The notes below the pieces were generated by a model. It had not been told where the DNA came from. It did not search any database and saw nothing but the letters and a program-made list of their open reading frames with translations. Source: Zerene cesonia (lineage: Eukaryota; Arthropoda; Insecta; Lepidoptera; Pieridae). Taken from it: 64,000 nt of DNA. How positions within the stretch are numbered: position 1 is the stretch's first letter; each line of letters opens with the position of its first letter. The position numbers and the translations under genes were made by a program. The stretch covers positions 4,774,001 to 4,838,000 of the forward strand of contig NC_052116.1 of the NCBI RefSeq assembly GCF_012273895.1, in the 5' to 3' direction. Positions 38,101 to 50,100 of this stretch are shown piece after piece.

Positions 38101-41100
38101 GTTTCACCCGCTGCCGGAACCACAGCCAAAAACTAGTATTTATATTGTTTATCTCTGTTTCTAATACAAAACATATACTACATCTTTGCCTACTATCTTA
38201 AATATACGTTCGGTGGCACGAAACAGTTACAAAATACATCCAAACATATACTTACAAATTTTCGAACATGATATAATATAACTGAAATAACTTATTATGT
38301 AAATACAGGTACTTATAATCTAATCCGCTGTACAAAGGAAGAAGTGCAATATAAAATAATAATTACAATCTTATCATATAATTTTTATTTTTCTGTAATA
38401 TAAGCAGATGTATACGAAGAAATATAGTGTTTATTATTTCTTAGTATCACAGACTATCTTATATAACTTTATTATTTTACTTTTATATCTTTACGCGTAC
38501 TTAAATGGACACTAATAAAATAAAGGAGTGTATAAATATGGTGACAAATGATTAGTCACGTATCTATCTGATTTAGTTAAATATATTATAAGAAAAATAC
38601 AAAAATATACTTTTAGTCTGTATGTAAATGCTTTATTTGTCATCATTATATTATACTAGGCTTTGAAACAGCGACGTCGCATTACTTTTTTGTATAAGAA
38701 ATTTAAGGTAATCAAAATAGCTTAAATAGTTTCGGAGTTTAAGCTGAATATTCTGTAACAAGATTTTTGTAGATATAAGATTATAAGTGTATAAATATAT
38801 GTAGCAAGTAATTACAATTACCTTCTTCTTTGGTGGATCATTTCCTGCATCACTGAAACCTTCATTTGACAACCCGTTGCTTTCCGGTTTGCTCTGAGAA
38901 TAAGAATAAATAGCTAAAAATACAGTTTTGTGTAAAGTATTTTTTAAAGCTTAATTTATTTGTTTTTAATAATGCCGGTAAAAAAAATAAAAAGTGAAGT
39001 CTTGTGTCCCCTACTGGGGTATGGGGCAGATGATATACATCTGTTTCACTGATCAATTTTTTTTATGGACAAGTAGGTGATCAGTCTTCTGTGTCCTGCC
39101 AGACCGAGACGTTTTTTTTTATTGTGCGTCCCCACCGGGAATCGAACCCAGGACCCCTCGGTTCTATGCGTTAACCACTGTACCAAGGAGGCGGTCTAAA
39201 AAAATTAAAAGAGGTTGTCTAATTACAACATTTTTCTACCTCTTAGGTATTACCTATTTGCTTCAATAGTTTACACATAAATTCTTTGTCAACGTCATCT
39301 AACAGAAATTTAATGACGGCTCAAAGCCTTATTTTATGGCGACCTATATTAAAATTCGTAGGTAAATAATGCAAACTTTTCAGTGTTTTCCACGTGATAA
39401 TACACAATTCGCTTTCATACTTAACTATAAAAGCGTTCCTATTCTTTATATTTTATGCAAGGGTATCTTAATACATTTATCATGAACTTCCTTTCCGGCA
39501 TCATTATCCGGGTTACAAGTTATACCCAATTAAGGTACCTATTATTTCCACAAAATGATTTTTCAAATTTACGGTATGTTTTTTATTAGTGCGCTAATTA
39601 ATTATTTGTAATTTTAATGTGTAATTAAATTACCTAATACATAGATATGAACTAAGTACTCTTAAATTAATGAACAGTGGCTTTGTATGTATCAACCTTA
39701 AATCAAATCAAGATTAAATTAGTATATTCAAAACATAGTATTTTTATTTATCTTTCGAAGGATAGATATATTATAATGGATAATATGATAATGGTTGACA
39801 TTGTTGATATTGGTAACTTTCGGTGAATCAGTTTTATCAAAGCTAATTACAATAATAAAAGTACCTAAACCTAGTTTCAAGGAAATTAGTTTCATTATTC
39901 ATTTATTTACAATTTGTATTGTATTATTATTATAATAAAACGTTTATAGTGTATTGCAATAGTTTTTATTCATTCACTCATTCATTAAGCGTAGATATTT
40001 TTAACGCTGTTAAGCAAATGTATAGACAACCATACATAGTTATAAAAAATTTAACTAAGGGTCGTGGTAGAGCACTTTGAGTTTTAGTTGTCACTTGTTT
40101 TTCTTGCTGCATCATTACAATAAAAGTATATTTCAATACCATCGCTTCATTTTTAAAACCTATACTCCAATAAACGCGATATTTAGTGATTAGTAGGTAG
40201 TGTCGGTTTCGGCCTTGCAAAACATTTCCAAAATACTTAGCTAATATTGCTTCAATATATCTATACAGAGTGCATTTTTTTTGTTCTTGTTATAAGCAGT
40301 ACATAATATGTACCTGTATATTCATTGAAGATGTTAGATATCGTAAATGCCGCAGCAAATTATTACAAGGGCACACCTCTAGACACACAAACATGAAGTC
40401 TTATCATAGAGTATCCTTTTTCTATATTAGCTTTCAAACAATTCCTTTTCTTACAAATATTTCCAATGGATGTAGTGAGATGAATGTCACTCGAGACTGT
40501 TTTGATTTGTCACTAGGTATACCAAACATCACAATCTTTGCATTTTTCTGGTACGTTTTTTTGTGTTTTATTTTTACTTTTTCACGTCTCCATGTGTTAT
40601 CATAAAAATGTTAATCATACAAAACATAATGTTAACCAAATTAAAGGAAAGTTGGGCAATTTTGGTAGAAAGTTTTACAAACCCCCCGAAAGAACCTCTT
40701 TTTGCTTATTAATAATATTTAAATTTAACGAAGAGTTATAACGAATAAAATACATCTCCTACTGCCATCAAATATTTGTTTATTATTTTACCGCTGTGTT
40801 ATAAAAAATAACGAAGAACAGGTAAATAAATGTTTCAATGGCATAAATAGATAAAACAGTTATCTTTTTGTCATTGCACTTTAATTAAATTTGGCAAAGA
40901 TCAGCAGATGAATACTTAAGACCTTATTATATTTTTTTATTATGGTTGGTTTATTTTAAATGTAAATATTTTTTTCGTACACAATAATTTTAAAGTGTTA
41001 TTATTTTTTCTAAATAAATAAATTAACCTTTTTTAAAAATATTTCTTAACCGCCTACCTACCCTGCATTATTATTACTTTTATAATATTTTGTCAATCTA

Positions 41101-41724
41101 ATCAGGCTTAATGGAATTTATTATATGACTGTGCATTAAAATAAACGTAGGTACGTATTTTATCTCATATCACCAAATAATTAGCAATATATGATATTGA
41201 AAATAACAATAACGCATAATTTACACAAATCACGTGTCCATGTCCATACACTTAGCCATTTGCTATGCCCGTTGTCTACTATTAATGCAAAAATAACTCT
41301 GATTGTCTCTTCCTTACGCCTAAGCCCCTGACCCGATTTGGATGAAATCTGGTGACTCGAGAAAAGACAGTTAAGGTAATTTTAGCAAATATATTTTTAC
41401 CCCAGAAATCCCACGGGAACGGGAAGTATACGGGGGAAAAACCCGGAGCATTTGTTCTTTGATTATGCATGCGATGGCGCGGGTTTTAAGCTGTGAGTTT
41501 TTCATTCACTCTGACAAAAATGTCCAAACACAAAATGATTTAAGAAAAATGTTCTTTGTGTCGATACTTTTTGCTTTTATTTTCTTACAATAATAACACT
41601 GACTTCAATGCACTTGCTTTTTTACATTGCATTTTTATTCATACAGAAAAAACGATTAAGTGTTCAAAACAATAAGATTTAATTCAAAAATCTGTTTATA
41701 AAATAATGATAGATAGATTACCAT
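29174..41724 (-). CDS. SLC6 sodium-dependent nutrient amino acid transporter (NAAT-like), gene 2, 14 coding exons
   Basis: Tandem paralogue of the gene at 15474..22773. Exons 5' to 3' on the - strand: 41722..41724 (ATG alone, inferred by analogy with gene 1), 38822..38893, 37694..37964, 37131..37344, 36843..36886, then across the gap 32497..32644, 32244..32322, 31632..31735, 31164..31350, 30485..30661, 30275..30374, 29919..30098, 29432..29526, 29174..29347. Phases agree throughout, giving about 615 aa. Exons 3-5 appear a second time at 34724..34991, 34161..34374 and 33873..33916, probably as the other haplotype. NSS signature WRFPFVAYQNGGGAF, loop-2 Cys pair CDPSWENC with an NGT glycosylation site, TM6 FFSLSVCTG, and Asp in TM7 (about residue 321) as in gene 1. 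The start exon is the least certain part. SINEs sit in two introns. Confidence 0.9.
29660..29905 (+). repeat. Dispersed interspersed repeat of unknown class, copy 2
   Basis: Contains TTTATGACCGCGCCAACCAT and CAGCCTGGTGACAGACGGAC, both matched by the copy at 54530..54825. In the intron between SLC6 gene 2 coding exons 12 and 13. Confidence 0.5.
30758..31036 (-). mobile_element. tRNA-derived SINE, copy 3
   Basis: Reverse copy of the family at 6464..6777, flanked by a perfect 11-bp target duplication AAAAAGATTAT at 30747..30757 and 31037..31047. Lies in the intron between coding exons 9 and 10 of SLC6 gene 2, in the same transcriptional direction as the gene. Confidence 0.92.
31753..32057 (-). 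mobile_element. tRNA-derived SINE, copy 4, abutting a splice acceptor
   Basis: Reverse copy flanked by the 12-bp repeat AAATACAATCAT at 31741..31752 and 32058..32069. The acceptor AG of SLC6 gene 2 exon 8 is at 31736..31737, so the inner repeat starts 4 bases from it. The SINE tail GCTGATGATGATG now lies at branch-point distance. Confidence 0.9.
32703..32782 (+). mobile_element. Poly(A)-type retroposon fragment, internally deleted
   Basis: Begins like the longest copies (GAGCACGCTTC) but jumps directly to the 3' domain (CGGGCGGTGGTGGCGCTTAC...TTGCCGACGATGA). See the family at 47437..47774. Confidence 0.6.
32861..33580. mobile_element. 720-bp inverted-repeat DNA element with iterated AGATTGTAA motifs
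   Basis: Ends GTCACCG...CGGTGAC. The left about 150 bases are nearly the reverse complement of the right about 150 bases (shared GTCACCGT, ATCGTTA, ACAATCTATCTAG, GATTGTAAACTATCGATA, GTATCATTATGATTGCAATT). Flanked by ATAT on both sides, a possible short target duplication. Each arm repeats variants of GATTGTAA in both orientations. No transposase ORF, so it is non-autonomous. In the SLC6 gene 2 intron between coding exons 5 and 6. Superfamily not assigned. Confidence 0.8.
33605..35513. repeat. Near-identical duplicate A of SLC6 gene 2 exons 3-5 region
   Basis: Matches 36574..38463 (offset about 2970) with scattered single-base changes and short indels. Carries exon copies 33873..33916, 34161..34374 and 34724..34991. 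Probably the other haplotype left unmerged at the gap. Confidence 0.93.
35514..35573. other. Sequence present only on haplotype A, ending in the gap; possible transposon end
   Basis: Similarity to copy B stops after CAGACTATCTTATA. Copy A continues with CTTAGTCTGGCCATAAATAC and runs into the N gap. A TA at the breakpoint would fit a Tc1/mariner-type insertion. Confidence 0.4.
35574..36573. other. Assembly gap (1000 N)
   Basis: Exactly 1000 N between two copies of the same genomic segment. Confidence 0.98.
36574..38463. repeat. Near-identical duplicate B of SLC6 gene 2 exons 3-5 region
   Basis: Starts at the very edge of the gap and matches 33605..35513. It contains exons 36843..36886, 37131..37344 and 37694..37964, and is continuous with the N-terminal exon at 38822..38893. 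Confidence 0.93.
38999..39196 (-). mobile_element. Second SINE family, tRNA-derived, reverse
   Basis: On the - strand it reads ...TGGTACAGTGGTTAACGC (A box) ...CCTGGGTTCGATTCCCGG (B box), then a body ending CTGGGGTATGGGGCAGATG. A-rich sequences flank both sides (AAAAAATTAAAAG-like), perhaps degraded target duplications. In the SLC6 gene 2 intron between coding exons 1 and 2. Confidence 0.7.
41277..41480 (+). mobile_element. Helitron-like non-autonomous element
   Basis: Carries AAAAATAACTCTGATTGTCT, CTGACCCGATTTGGATGAAA and CCCACGGGAACGGGAAG, blocks recalled from lepidopteran non-autonomous Helitrons. The 3' end is not clear. Confidence 0.45.
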
Positions 41725-42326
41725 TTTGATATATTGAGATGAGACCTTTCACTATAGATCCAAGGTTTCCAATGCACGGCGCATAAATAATATAAAAAAC
41801 ACTACACCACTAAAGGATTAACTCACGAATGAAGTTCTTCGTTGTAATCAGCATGGTTTTATATAATTATATCTATCGCCGGTTTGTCTTGCTGAGCTAT
41901 ATACTTATCTAAGCTAATTTTTAAAATGATTATTCTTATCGGGGTAGATGGAGTTCAGTTTTCTCTTGTCAATTTCTTTTCGAAAGGGAGGGTCGTTCTC
42001 GTACCGTTACAGTTACCTTGTTAGAAGGAGACTTTTCCCTTAACTAATCTCTACCAATAAAGAGACAAACACATTTCAGGTGAAATGCACATGCATCAAG
42101 AAGACAGAAATACAAACATAATTTAGAAGTTACATTTATGAGAGACGTATTAATAACACAGAGAGGTTAAATTTCGAATCATAACTATTGAAATGCCGCC
42201 CATTTGCTTTATTAGGCGTAGGCATGTGTTGTATCAGGCGATTCAAGAATGCAAAAGTGTAATTGTTTTATTGTGGTTTTTCATGCTTAAAGATTCCTCA
42301 AGCAGGCCTTGCCTTTTTCGGAAATA

Positions 42327-42489
42327 TCTATACTGAATTATAGAGCTGAAGAGTTCGTTTGTTTGAACGCACTAATCTCAGGAACTAATGGTCCGATTTG
42401 AAAATTGCTTTCAGTGTTACATAGCCCATTTATTGAGTTAGACTGTAGGCTATATATGTACTACGGGCGAAGCCGGGGCGGGGCACCAG
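42327..42489 (+). mobile_element. Non-autonomous Helitron, decayed copy
   Basis: Related to 23004..23169: TCTATACTGAATTATAGAGC start after A, GGAACTAATGGTCCGATTTG inside, GGGCGAAGCCGGGGCGGGGC hairpin region and a mutated CCAG|T end. Confidence 0.7.
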
Positions 42490-43498
42490 TATATGTATAT
42501 GTCGATTTCGGTCTTGCAAACTTTTGGCTAATATGAAATAACGAATAAAGTGCATCGATTTTATCATAAGCCCATCAATCATCTTATACTAGCATAATAC
42601 CATTTAGTACTTGGTTCTTAATTTGATAAGAATGCTTAATAACGTAATAATAACTTTTGTTATTCAAATTAGAAGATAAAGTTTATGAGATTTTTGTCGT
42701 CGTAAAATATCGGAAATATTTTGATAGCATATTTGTTTTATGAATGAATATTTTTTTATAAATTGTAATAACGCAGATAAGGTATCTGACCAATCAAGGA
42801 TCGGGATCTAAAATTCATCACATTAGTTAACATGGGTACATCTCTTCCATACTGCAGGTATCTACATAATAGCACATTAAAATTCTTTCGAATTGAAGAG
42901 ATTTTTTTTTTTCATAAATTTTGAATCCAAAACCAAACAGTAGGCGTGACCTTGACTCATTAAGAAAAAATGTAATCGTTCATATCGTAGATTAGCGTTC
43001 CCATAGTGCAAAGTTGTAACTTGATTAGGTAACGTTTAATGATAAAATTTAATAAGCTCTTACTTAGTAGCAACATTTGATCATGAAAATAACTTTTTAA
43101 TTGTTTGGACTAATTTAGAGAGAGACATATACAATTTAACATTAAGTAAATAAGATAGTCGTTTCCAAACTTCTAATAAAACAAAAGGAAATTATTTCTC
43201 GATGAAGTTATTAGTTATTATTAACATAGCTTCTTTGGATACCTAATTCATTGGAATTAACCAAAAATGATAATAGATTATCGTCGAAAGATTATCCTTT
43301 AAATCGATTATAATGATATTCTACAATTACCTATAATTTGTTTGTTGTTTTAGCCCTAAGTATAAATTCTGACATCTATCTTCTTTAAGGTGTTAGAAGA
43401 TACCTACTTTATAAAGATTATTTGAGAACAACTTCAAATTATTAGTGAGTGTGTACCTTGTGTTGTGCTTCTAAAAATCCGAAAAGGACAATTAACAT

Positions 43499-43630
43499 CA
43501 GTGGCGTAGCTAGAGGGACAAGGGCCCTGGTGCATAGGGAAAGAATCGGGCCCTCCTCCCCTCTTTCAAAGCTGAGGTTAGAGGGCCCTGGTGCACTGCA
43601 CCACCTGGCCCTATGATAGCTACGCCACTG
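43499..43630. mobile_element. hAT-type MITE, 132 bp, with perfect 8-bp target duplication
   Basis: Terminal inverted repeats begin CAGTGGCGTAGCTA and end TAGCTACGCCACTG. ATTAACAT flanks it at 43491..43498 and 43631..43638. An 8-bp duplication and CAG..CTG ends are typical of hAT elements. Internal inverted GGGCCCTGGTGCA blocks extend the stem. No ORF. Confidence 0.92.
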
Positions 43631-44201
43631 ATTAACATGTTCTAGTCGCCGCGGCTGCGATGGCCGAAATATCGTTTCGTCTCTGAACTATTATTATATT
43701 CTATGTGTTTATAAATAAATTTAATAATTTAGCTTGATATTTTAAGGCGATATTTAGATAATTATTTATAGTTAGCTACTTACTCTGACTTCGTCCGGAT
43801 TGACTTGAGGTAAATAACAAAGCCCAAGGTGCCTTCGCGGAAGATATTTTTAAATCGATTGACTAGGTACACTAAGTACTATCTGAACTTTATATAAAAT
43901 TATTATAAATAATAAAAATAATAGCATTTATAACAGTTGAGACAATAATAACAATCAATAAATTATTGGTAGTGGTTAATGGTTTAAATAATTTTTCATT
44001 TTACGCAATATCTAAGGAAAAGTCATATTTGAGATAAATATATTTTTATTACTTGTGCCCAGGTCAGCATATTTTTTTTTATGTTCACAGTACCTAGACA
44101 CTTTAGGATTATTATGGACGGACAAATTTTACAATTAATTGTAATAATAATAAAATAAATAATCCATTAACTAAAAATCATTTAGTATTTGCAAATCTAG
44201 A

Positions 44202-44291
44202 TTTTTTTTTATGTCATCGTCGGCAATGGAGCTGGTGGCTCGCCTGATGGTAAGTGCTACCACCGCCCATGAACATTTGGAGGAGCTAAGG
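44202..44291 (-). mobile_element. Poly(A)-type retroposon, short 3' fragment
   Basis: Poly(T) followed by ATGTCATCGTCGGCAATGGA is the reverse of the family's 3' end. Only about 80 bases of the 3' domain remain. Confidence 0.75.
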
Positions 44292-45914
44292 TCAATTACG
44301 ATATAATGTTATTATTTTCTTGTGTTTGATTTCACGCGAGTATTATACATTTAGAAATTAAAAAGTTTTTAACGGGTTTTAAACGCGATTTATTCCTTAT
44401 ATGGTCACTGTCGCTGTAAAGTGTTGCTATTTTGTTTGTTTGTCGCTTTTTCTTTTGAAGGCGCATTTAGTATAATGTAAAATTTCTCGATAGTCTACGA
44501 GACTATACACAGTACCTAATGTCGGTAGCTGGTAACTTTTAAGATATCAGAGTCTGAATATTACGAGTAATATGATAATATCTAAAGGGGTATTATTTTA
44601 TCATATAAAATAAATGTCGGGAATGCTATAATACTAAGAACATTGGGTTATATTGCGTTATATCTCGTCCGTTGCTGTTGTTGTAGGTATGTTATTGTTA
44701 ATGTTATTTATTGGTTTCGATCATTCTAATGAGCTTATTTCTTTGTTATAAGTTTATATATATGAATAAATACTGATATTAGATTCAATTACGTAGAAAG
44801 AGTTTTTCCCTAATTATTATTAATACTAAGGTTGATTTTTTTTGTCCTAAAGTTCAATTACTATTAACCTAATCCAAGATTCAAAACTAGAAACGATAAG
44901 AATTGTTTCAACTATTTGAGACGAAAGCCTTTGAATTTTATCTAAGTAACGCTGTCTGTGTGTGTTTGTATCGATTGTAAGAAAAATTTGTATGTAGATA
45001 GAATTGACCCTGGAAAAGAACATAGTTTTATGGTGAATATGAATAAGAGATTTTGTATGAAGTACTCACCGAGTATATCACCGATGTAAACCAGTCTAGA
45101 GTTCTTGAAATTTCGCTAGTCAGTAGCATAACTACATCCATATAAACACGACACGTCGAATAGTTAACAATGCCTGCAATTTTAAAGTTTGCTGTTGGGG
45201 TTTATTTAATCAATCTCAGGAAGTATTTATGATAACAAGCGTATTTAATTTAATAGCTAATGATGTAAGTGTTATTGACAATCGCTTCCATTTCGCAATT
45301 TCCATTTAGTAATTTTTAAGAAATTAGGTTCGATGGTATGTTTTTGCGTTATAACACATAAAATAATAACATGACATGCTAAATCTTTATTTAATAGATT
45401 TTACATTATTTGTAACAGTGGATTGTGGCTCAGGCTCTCTTGCTAGACACTACCAGTGTTAGGAGGATCTGTCCATTCACTGATACATAAACAATTACTG
45501 AATATATATCAGTTTTACCATTCTCTCATTTTAGAAGTTTTCCTTTTATTAATTTGGAAGTGTCTCTCGTGCAAACTATTCAGTATAGAAAGACAGAAAC
45601 CTCAATACTTTATTCATTTACCCCATAGGCTATTATTTTGTAAAAAAATGTTGAGCTCTACTTACAAAGTTTTAAAAGTATTTTCGGAAAATGTCGGCTG
45701 TGACATACGGACGGACAGACAGACAGATATGATGAATCCATAACGGGTCCACCTCAGCAAGATTGAGTTTTGTTGAATACTTAGTTTACTATTATTATTT
45801 TAGATTTTAAGGAAACACTTTTTTATCTGTAAGTGAATAAGACTAGACAAGCTGTAACGGTACAGTTGTAACCAATAAACAGGCAAAAAGTAACACCACT
45901 GTAGGTTTAACTAA

Positions 45915-46158
45915 CTAGTTATTGCCCGCAGCTTCGCCCGCGCGGTCTTCATAAATTTTCATGGTACAATCTTTCATCCCCTATTTTATCCCCTTGGGGT
46001 TAGATTTTATCAAAATCCTTTCTTAGCAGATGCCTGCGTCTTTATATCTATCTGCTTGTCAAATTTCAGCCGATCCGTCCAGTGATTTGGGCTGTGTGGT
46101 GATAGATCACTATGTCAGTCCATCAGTCAGTCAGTCAGTCATCTTTAGGTTTAATATA
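45915..46158 (-). mobile_element. Non-autonomous Helitron, reverse orientation
   Basis: A|CTAG start on the + strand, then GCCCGCAGCTTCGCCCGCGC, the CCTTGGGGTTAGATTTTATC block and a (CAGT)n stretch near 46113..46140. Confidence 0.6.
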
Positions 46159-47142
46159 TATCCTCAAATTAAAACTTAAGACTAGTAATCCAATAGTCGA
46201 AATTCGACAATAAAAAAGTAATACATAAGAATGTATGTATGTGTGTGTCTTCAAATGCAATGTGGGTAGTGTATTATTTATTGTTTTAATGTATTGTTTG
46301 TGCATTATTCTTCAAGAACATTAGTGCGTAAAAACTGTACTAAGTTTGGGATATAAAGCTTTTCTTTCGTATATAAATTTGTAGATAACAGGCTCTTACT
46401 AATTGATTAAAAAATAAAATACATATTTTCAATAATTCAATAAACACACGAAAGTATTAATCATTCCGATTTCAAGCGGTGAATAATAGTTTTAACTGAT
46501 AACGTGACAGTAATGTATTACAATTCAATTAATAATTTCTACCAAAAATAAAAACATACAACAGATGAATTAAGATATTATTGTAAAGAAGAAACGTGGA
46601 GGAACATAATACCATGAACAATACCAACTATCACAGATAATACTATTATATTATAGCTGTTATGTTATGTGTGTGTATAACATTAAAAATTACTTATAGG
46701 ATTAATAATTATTAAAATAGTGATTGTCGAAATTGTACCTTTTCATTCTAATGCTTTGCTTGTCTGCGATTCACTGTAAGTACATAATGAAACATGCATT
46801 CTACGAATTTTCATAGTCAGTATTTTAGAAAAAACAGTATATGTTTCATTACAATACGTAATGGAAACCTTCTGATACATGCGCACTAATATGACAAATC
46901 GCGATAAATATCTTTACCTAATTTAAATTAAAATAAAGATCTAAGTAATTTGTGAAAATTATATTTACATTCAAAACATGATACAGTTCAATGATTTCAC
47001 TTTTCAAAACTCAATTAAATCTCCAAACGAAATATCAATTAGCGAGTACATTTCATTATACTCCAATAACAACTTGATATTAAGAGTATTAATATGAATA
47101 TCTCTATCAAGCTCTACTCTACGTAGCACCTTTACATACATT

Positions 47143-50100
47143 CTAAAGAGCTGCAAAATATAATAATCTTGTGGATAGAAAAAGCAATAAGAAAGGTAAA
47201 GGGGATACGATGTTTGCTCTGGATCGAGTTATTGTCACGGGCGGTGGTCCCAAGGGCTCTACGCTTTGTAAGAGCAACGTATCTATAGCCGCATATGCTT
47301 CGTGAACTACTCTCTGTAAAATATAAATTAATATGGATTGTTTTAATAAAGATGAAGCTAAAGACAGGAGTTTTTTTTTAGGACAAACTTCTTATGCAGT
47401 ACACTATTGTGTACCTTTTACTTTTTTATATGTGGTATTCGAGAACACTTCGGCACGGATTGGGCCAGCTCGTACCGGGGAAGTACCACACCCCCACAGA
47501 AGACCGGCGTGAAATAGCATACTGCTGTGTTTCGTTCGGTGAGTGGGGGAGCCGGAGGCCCATATCCCTTTCCTTACCGTTCCCATTCCTTTCCTACATT
47601 CCTCTAATCAATCCTTTTCTAATCCCATTCCAACTTTAAGTCGGCAATCCATTTGTAGAGGCGTAAGGTCTGCAAACGACCTTACGCCTCTCCAAATGTT
47701 CATGGGCAGCGGTGTTGCTTACCATCAGGCGACCAAACAGCTCCATTGTCGATGGTGACATAAACAAAAAAATAATTTTTGCTTTTCTACTGAATAAATA
47801 ATGGACTTAAGGCATAAACAAGTTAACGAAAAATAACTAACTTCGGTTATAATTCTGGAATTATGGGAGTCTGAAGGTCGGAACATCATTACTGTATAGG
47901 TATTGTCTATACCTAAGTGGCCATCAACCCAATCTTCTATTCCGCCAGCGTAAAGCGCTGTTTAAATCAAAGACGAAATACATTGATGAAACTACATATG
48001 CAAAAGCAAACGGAATATAATGTATTTATACACAAAACAGTGTTTCAAAGGAAAAAATAAACGTATTAGTAAAGGTTAAACAATGTTAGGGAAAATTTTC
48101 TATGCTAAATTTTTTACGAAACAATGAGAATCATAGGAAGAAGACTATTAAGATCCTAAAGTTATAGAAATTAGCGAAATTAAAAATGGTATTAATAGTA
48201 TTATTATTTTTATAACACTAGGCTAGAGTGGAAATCCTGGTAATGTTTCAAGTGTGAGAAATTTTACTTACGCAGGAATTCCGAAGTTTGGCCAGCTACG
48301 TAGGGCCGACCACTGATGCTGTAAGCAGCAGCTGCAGCACTTGATGCTCGTTGTCTCTATATAATAATGTTTGTTCATTTCTACACATCTTATACATTGT
48401 TAATATACACAGACTAACATGTCAAAACCATCTAATTAAATTAAACAATAAACTACATAAAACCATCTGTACAAACATTGCATTAATATATTGTAAAGTT
48501 TTATATAGATTGTCATTACATAGAGATTTTAGATTAATGTTACGCATGTGTAAATAAAGACAATGTATTAGGCAATTCTTTATCTCTAGCACTGATTGTT
48601 TAGTTGAATCAATAGATTTTGGATAACACAGTACTATATAAAGTCAAATTAAAAGTAAAGTCGCGATATTTGTTACTACCGTAGTGTGATTAGATATGGT
48701 AGATTATTCCCTAACACCAGTTATCAGTTATCACATAATTATAATCGATTGCTTTATTATACTCACATAAACGTGATCAAAAGCTCTTTTCTTGCGCGTA
48801 TGTGAATATGGATACATCACCCCCTAAAAGAGTGGAAACATTTAATAAGTAACAATTGGTCTTTTAGCAATGTATAAACATTATATAACTATGTGATTTT
48901 TTCTGAATCTATTTGAATAAATTGTAAGAGGCAACTAAAGAAACAAACCTAAACGATATAAAACATGATCAAAATATAATGCATGCTCATATCAATCATT
49001 CGAATGTATCATTTTCCTGGAATATTTCCAGTATATATTCCAGGAAAATTATACATTCGAATTGCTCTTATTATTATTCTTTTTTAAATCAACAAAAACA
49101 ATAATTATGAAAAGTAACTGTCAATGGTTGGCTATCCACCACCACACACCATTACTAATGGACCCTGAACTATTAAACTTTCTTCTGTAAATTGAAAAGC
49201 ACTGATATAGAAATAACGCACGGTATCTTACCAAGACGTCTCCCTCTTTAAACGCTATGAAGGTGTAAAGAGGGGTCTTTTGTTCATGTAAGTAGTGTGT
49301 TAGTGCACGCGTTTCGGCCTCACTCAGCTGCCTGGGACCCGCGAATAGAGGACCACACGGATGCTCTGAACGTAACTCTTCAGCTAGAAATAGTATAACA
49401 ATAAATAAATATAGTTTCAGAGTTATAACGCTTGAAAATAAGATGATGAATGTACTAAACATGAATTAAATTCTTCTTGTGGATTATCTTATTGTGGATC
49501 AAATCTAGTCTAAAGGAGTCGGTTACATACAAACATTCTATAAAAATATTGTGAGATAGCCAGTAACTAAAATTTTCATCACTAATTTATTTTATAGCAC
49601 GTACTTGGGATCCATTGATATTCAAAATTACGGTCTAAATTAACTCCATAGCAAGGTTGAATTGTACATCTGACGCCATACAACTCGCAAGCCTTGCAAG
49701 AATCTCGCGCCTTACATGACGCCCACGATTGTTTCAGATTTTTCATCCATTCCCTGCGCTAATGGCGAAATATAAGTAATATTTCAAATTCCAAAATATA
49801 TGAAACGCATAAAATTAGAATTATGTTAAAGTCCTTTCATCTTCGAGATAACGTTTTACAGTGATTATTACAACAGATCAATATTACAAAAGAGGCATTT
49901 ATATTAAAGGTTCAATTTAAATATCAAAAGGGGTTGTTAAAGCAATTTATATTGAATTAGCAAATTTAATGATTGCGTTCTTGCTTTCCTTCTCGTATGC
50001 CATCTCTCCAAAATTAAATAATTATGTATTACAGAAACATAAACATAGACTAATATTATGAAGATGAATCATGTGGATGTACGTAATGTTTTCACATAAA

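Larger units (their letters stand above)
41725..47142. other. Intergenic region between SLC6 gene 2 and the M14-like gene
   Basis: No coding exon recognised. A possible non-coding first exon of SLC6 gene 2 ends at 45070 with donor CG|GTGAGTACT on the - strand. The region holds Helitron remnants, a hAT MITE and a retroposon fragment, listed separately. Confidence 0.5.

Noticed and set aside
39120..39195. A tRNA gene on the - strand
   Set aside because: tRNA-derived head continuous with a SINE body; stems are not intact.
47228..47250. Retroposon-derived coding sequence in the last exon of the - strand M14-like gene (CACGGGCGGTGGT)
   Set aside because: Only about 13 bases match the repeat family, too little to claim exonisation.
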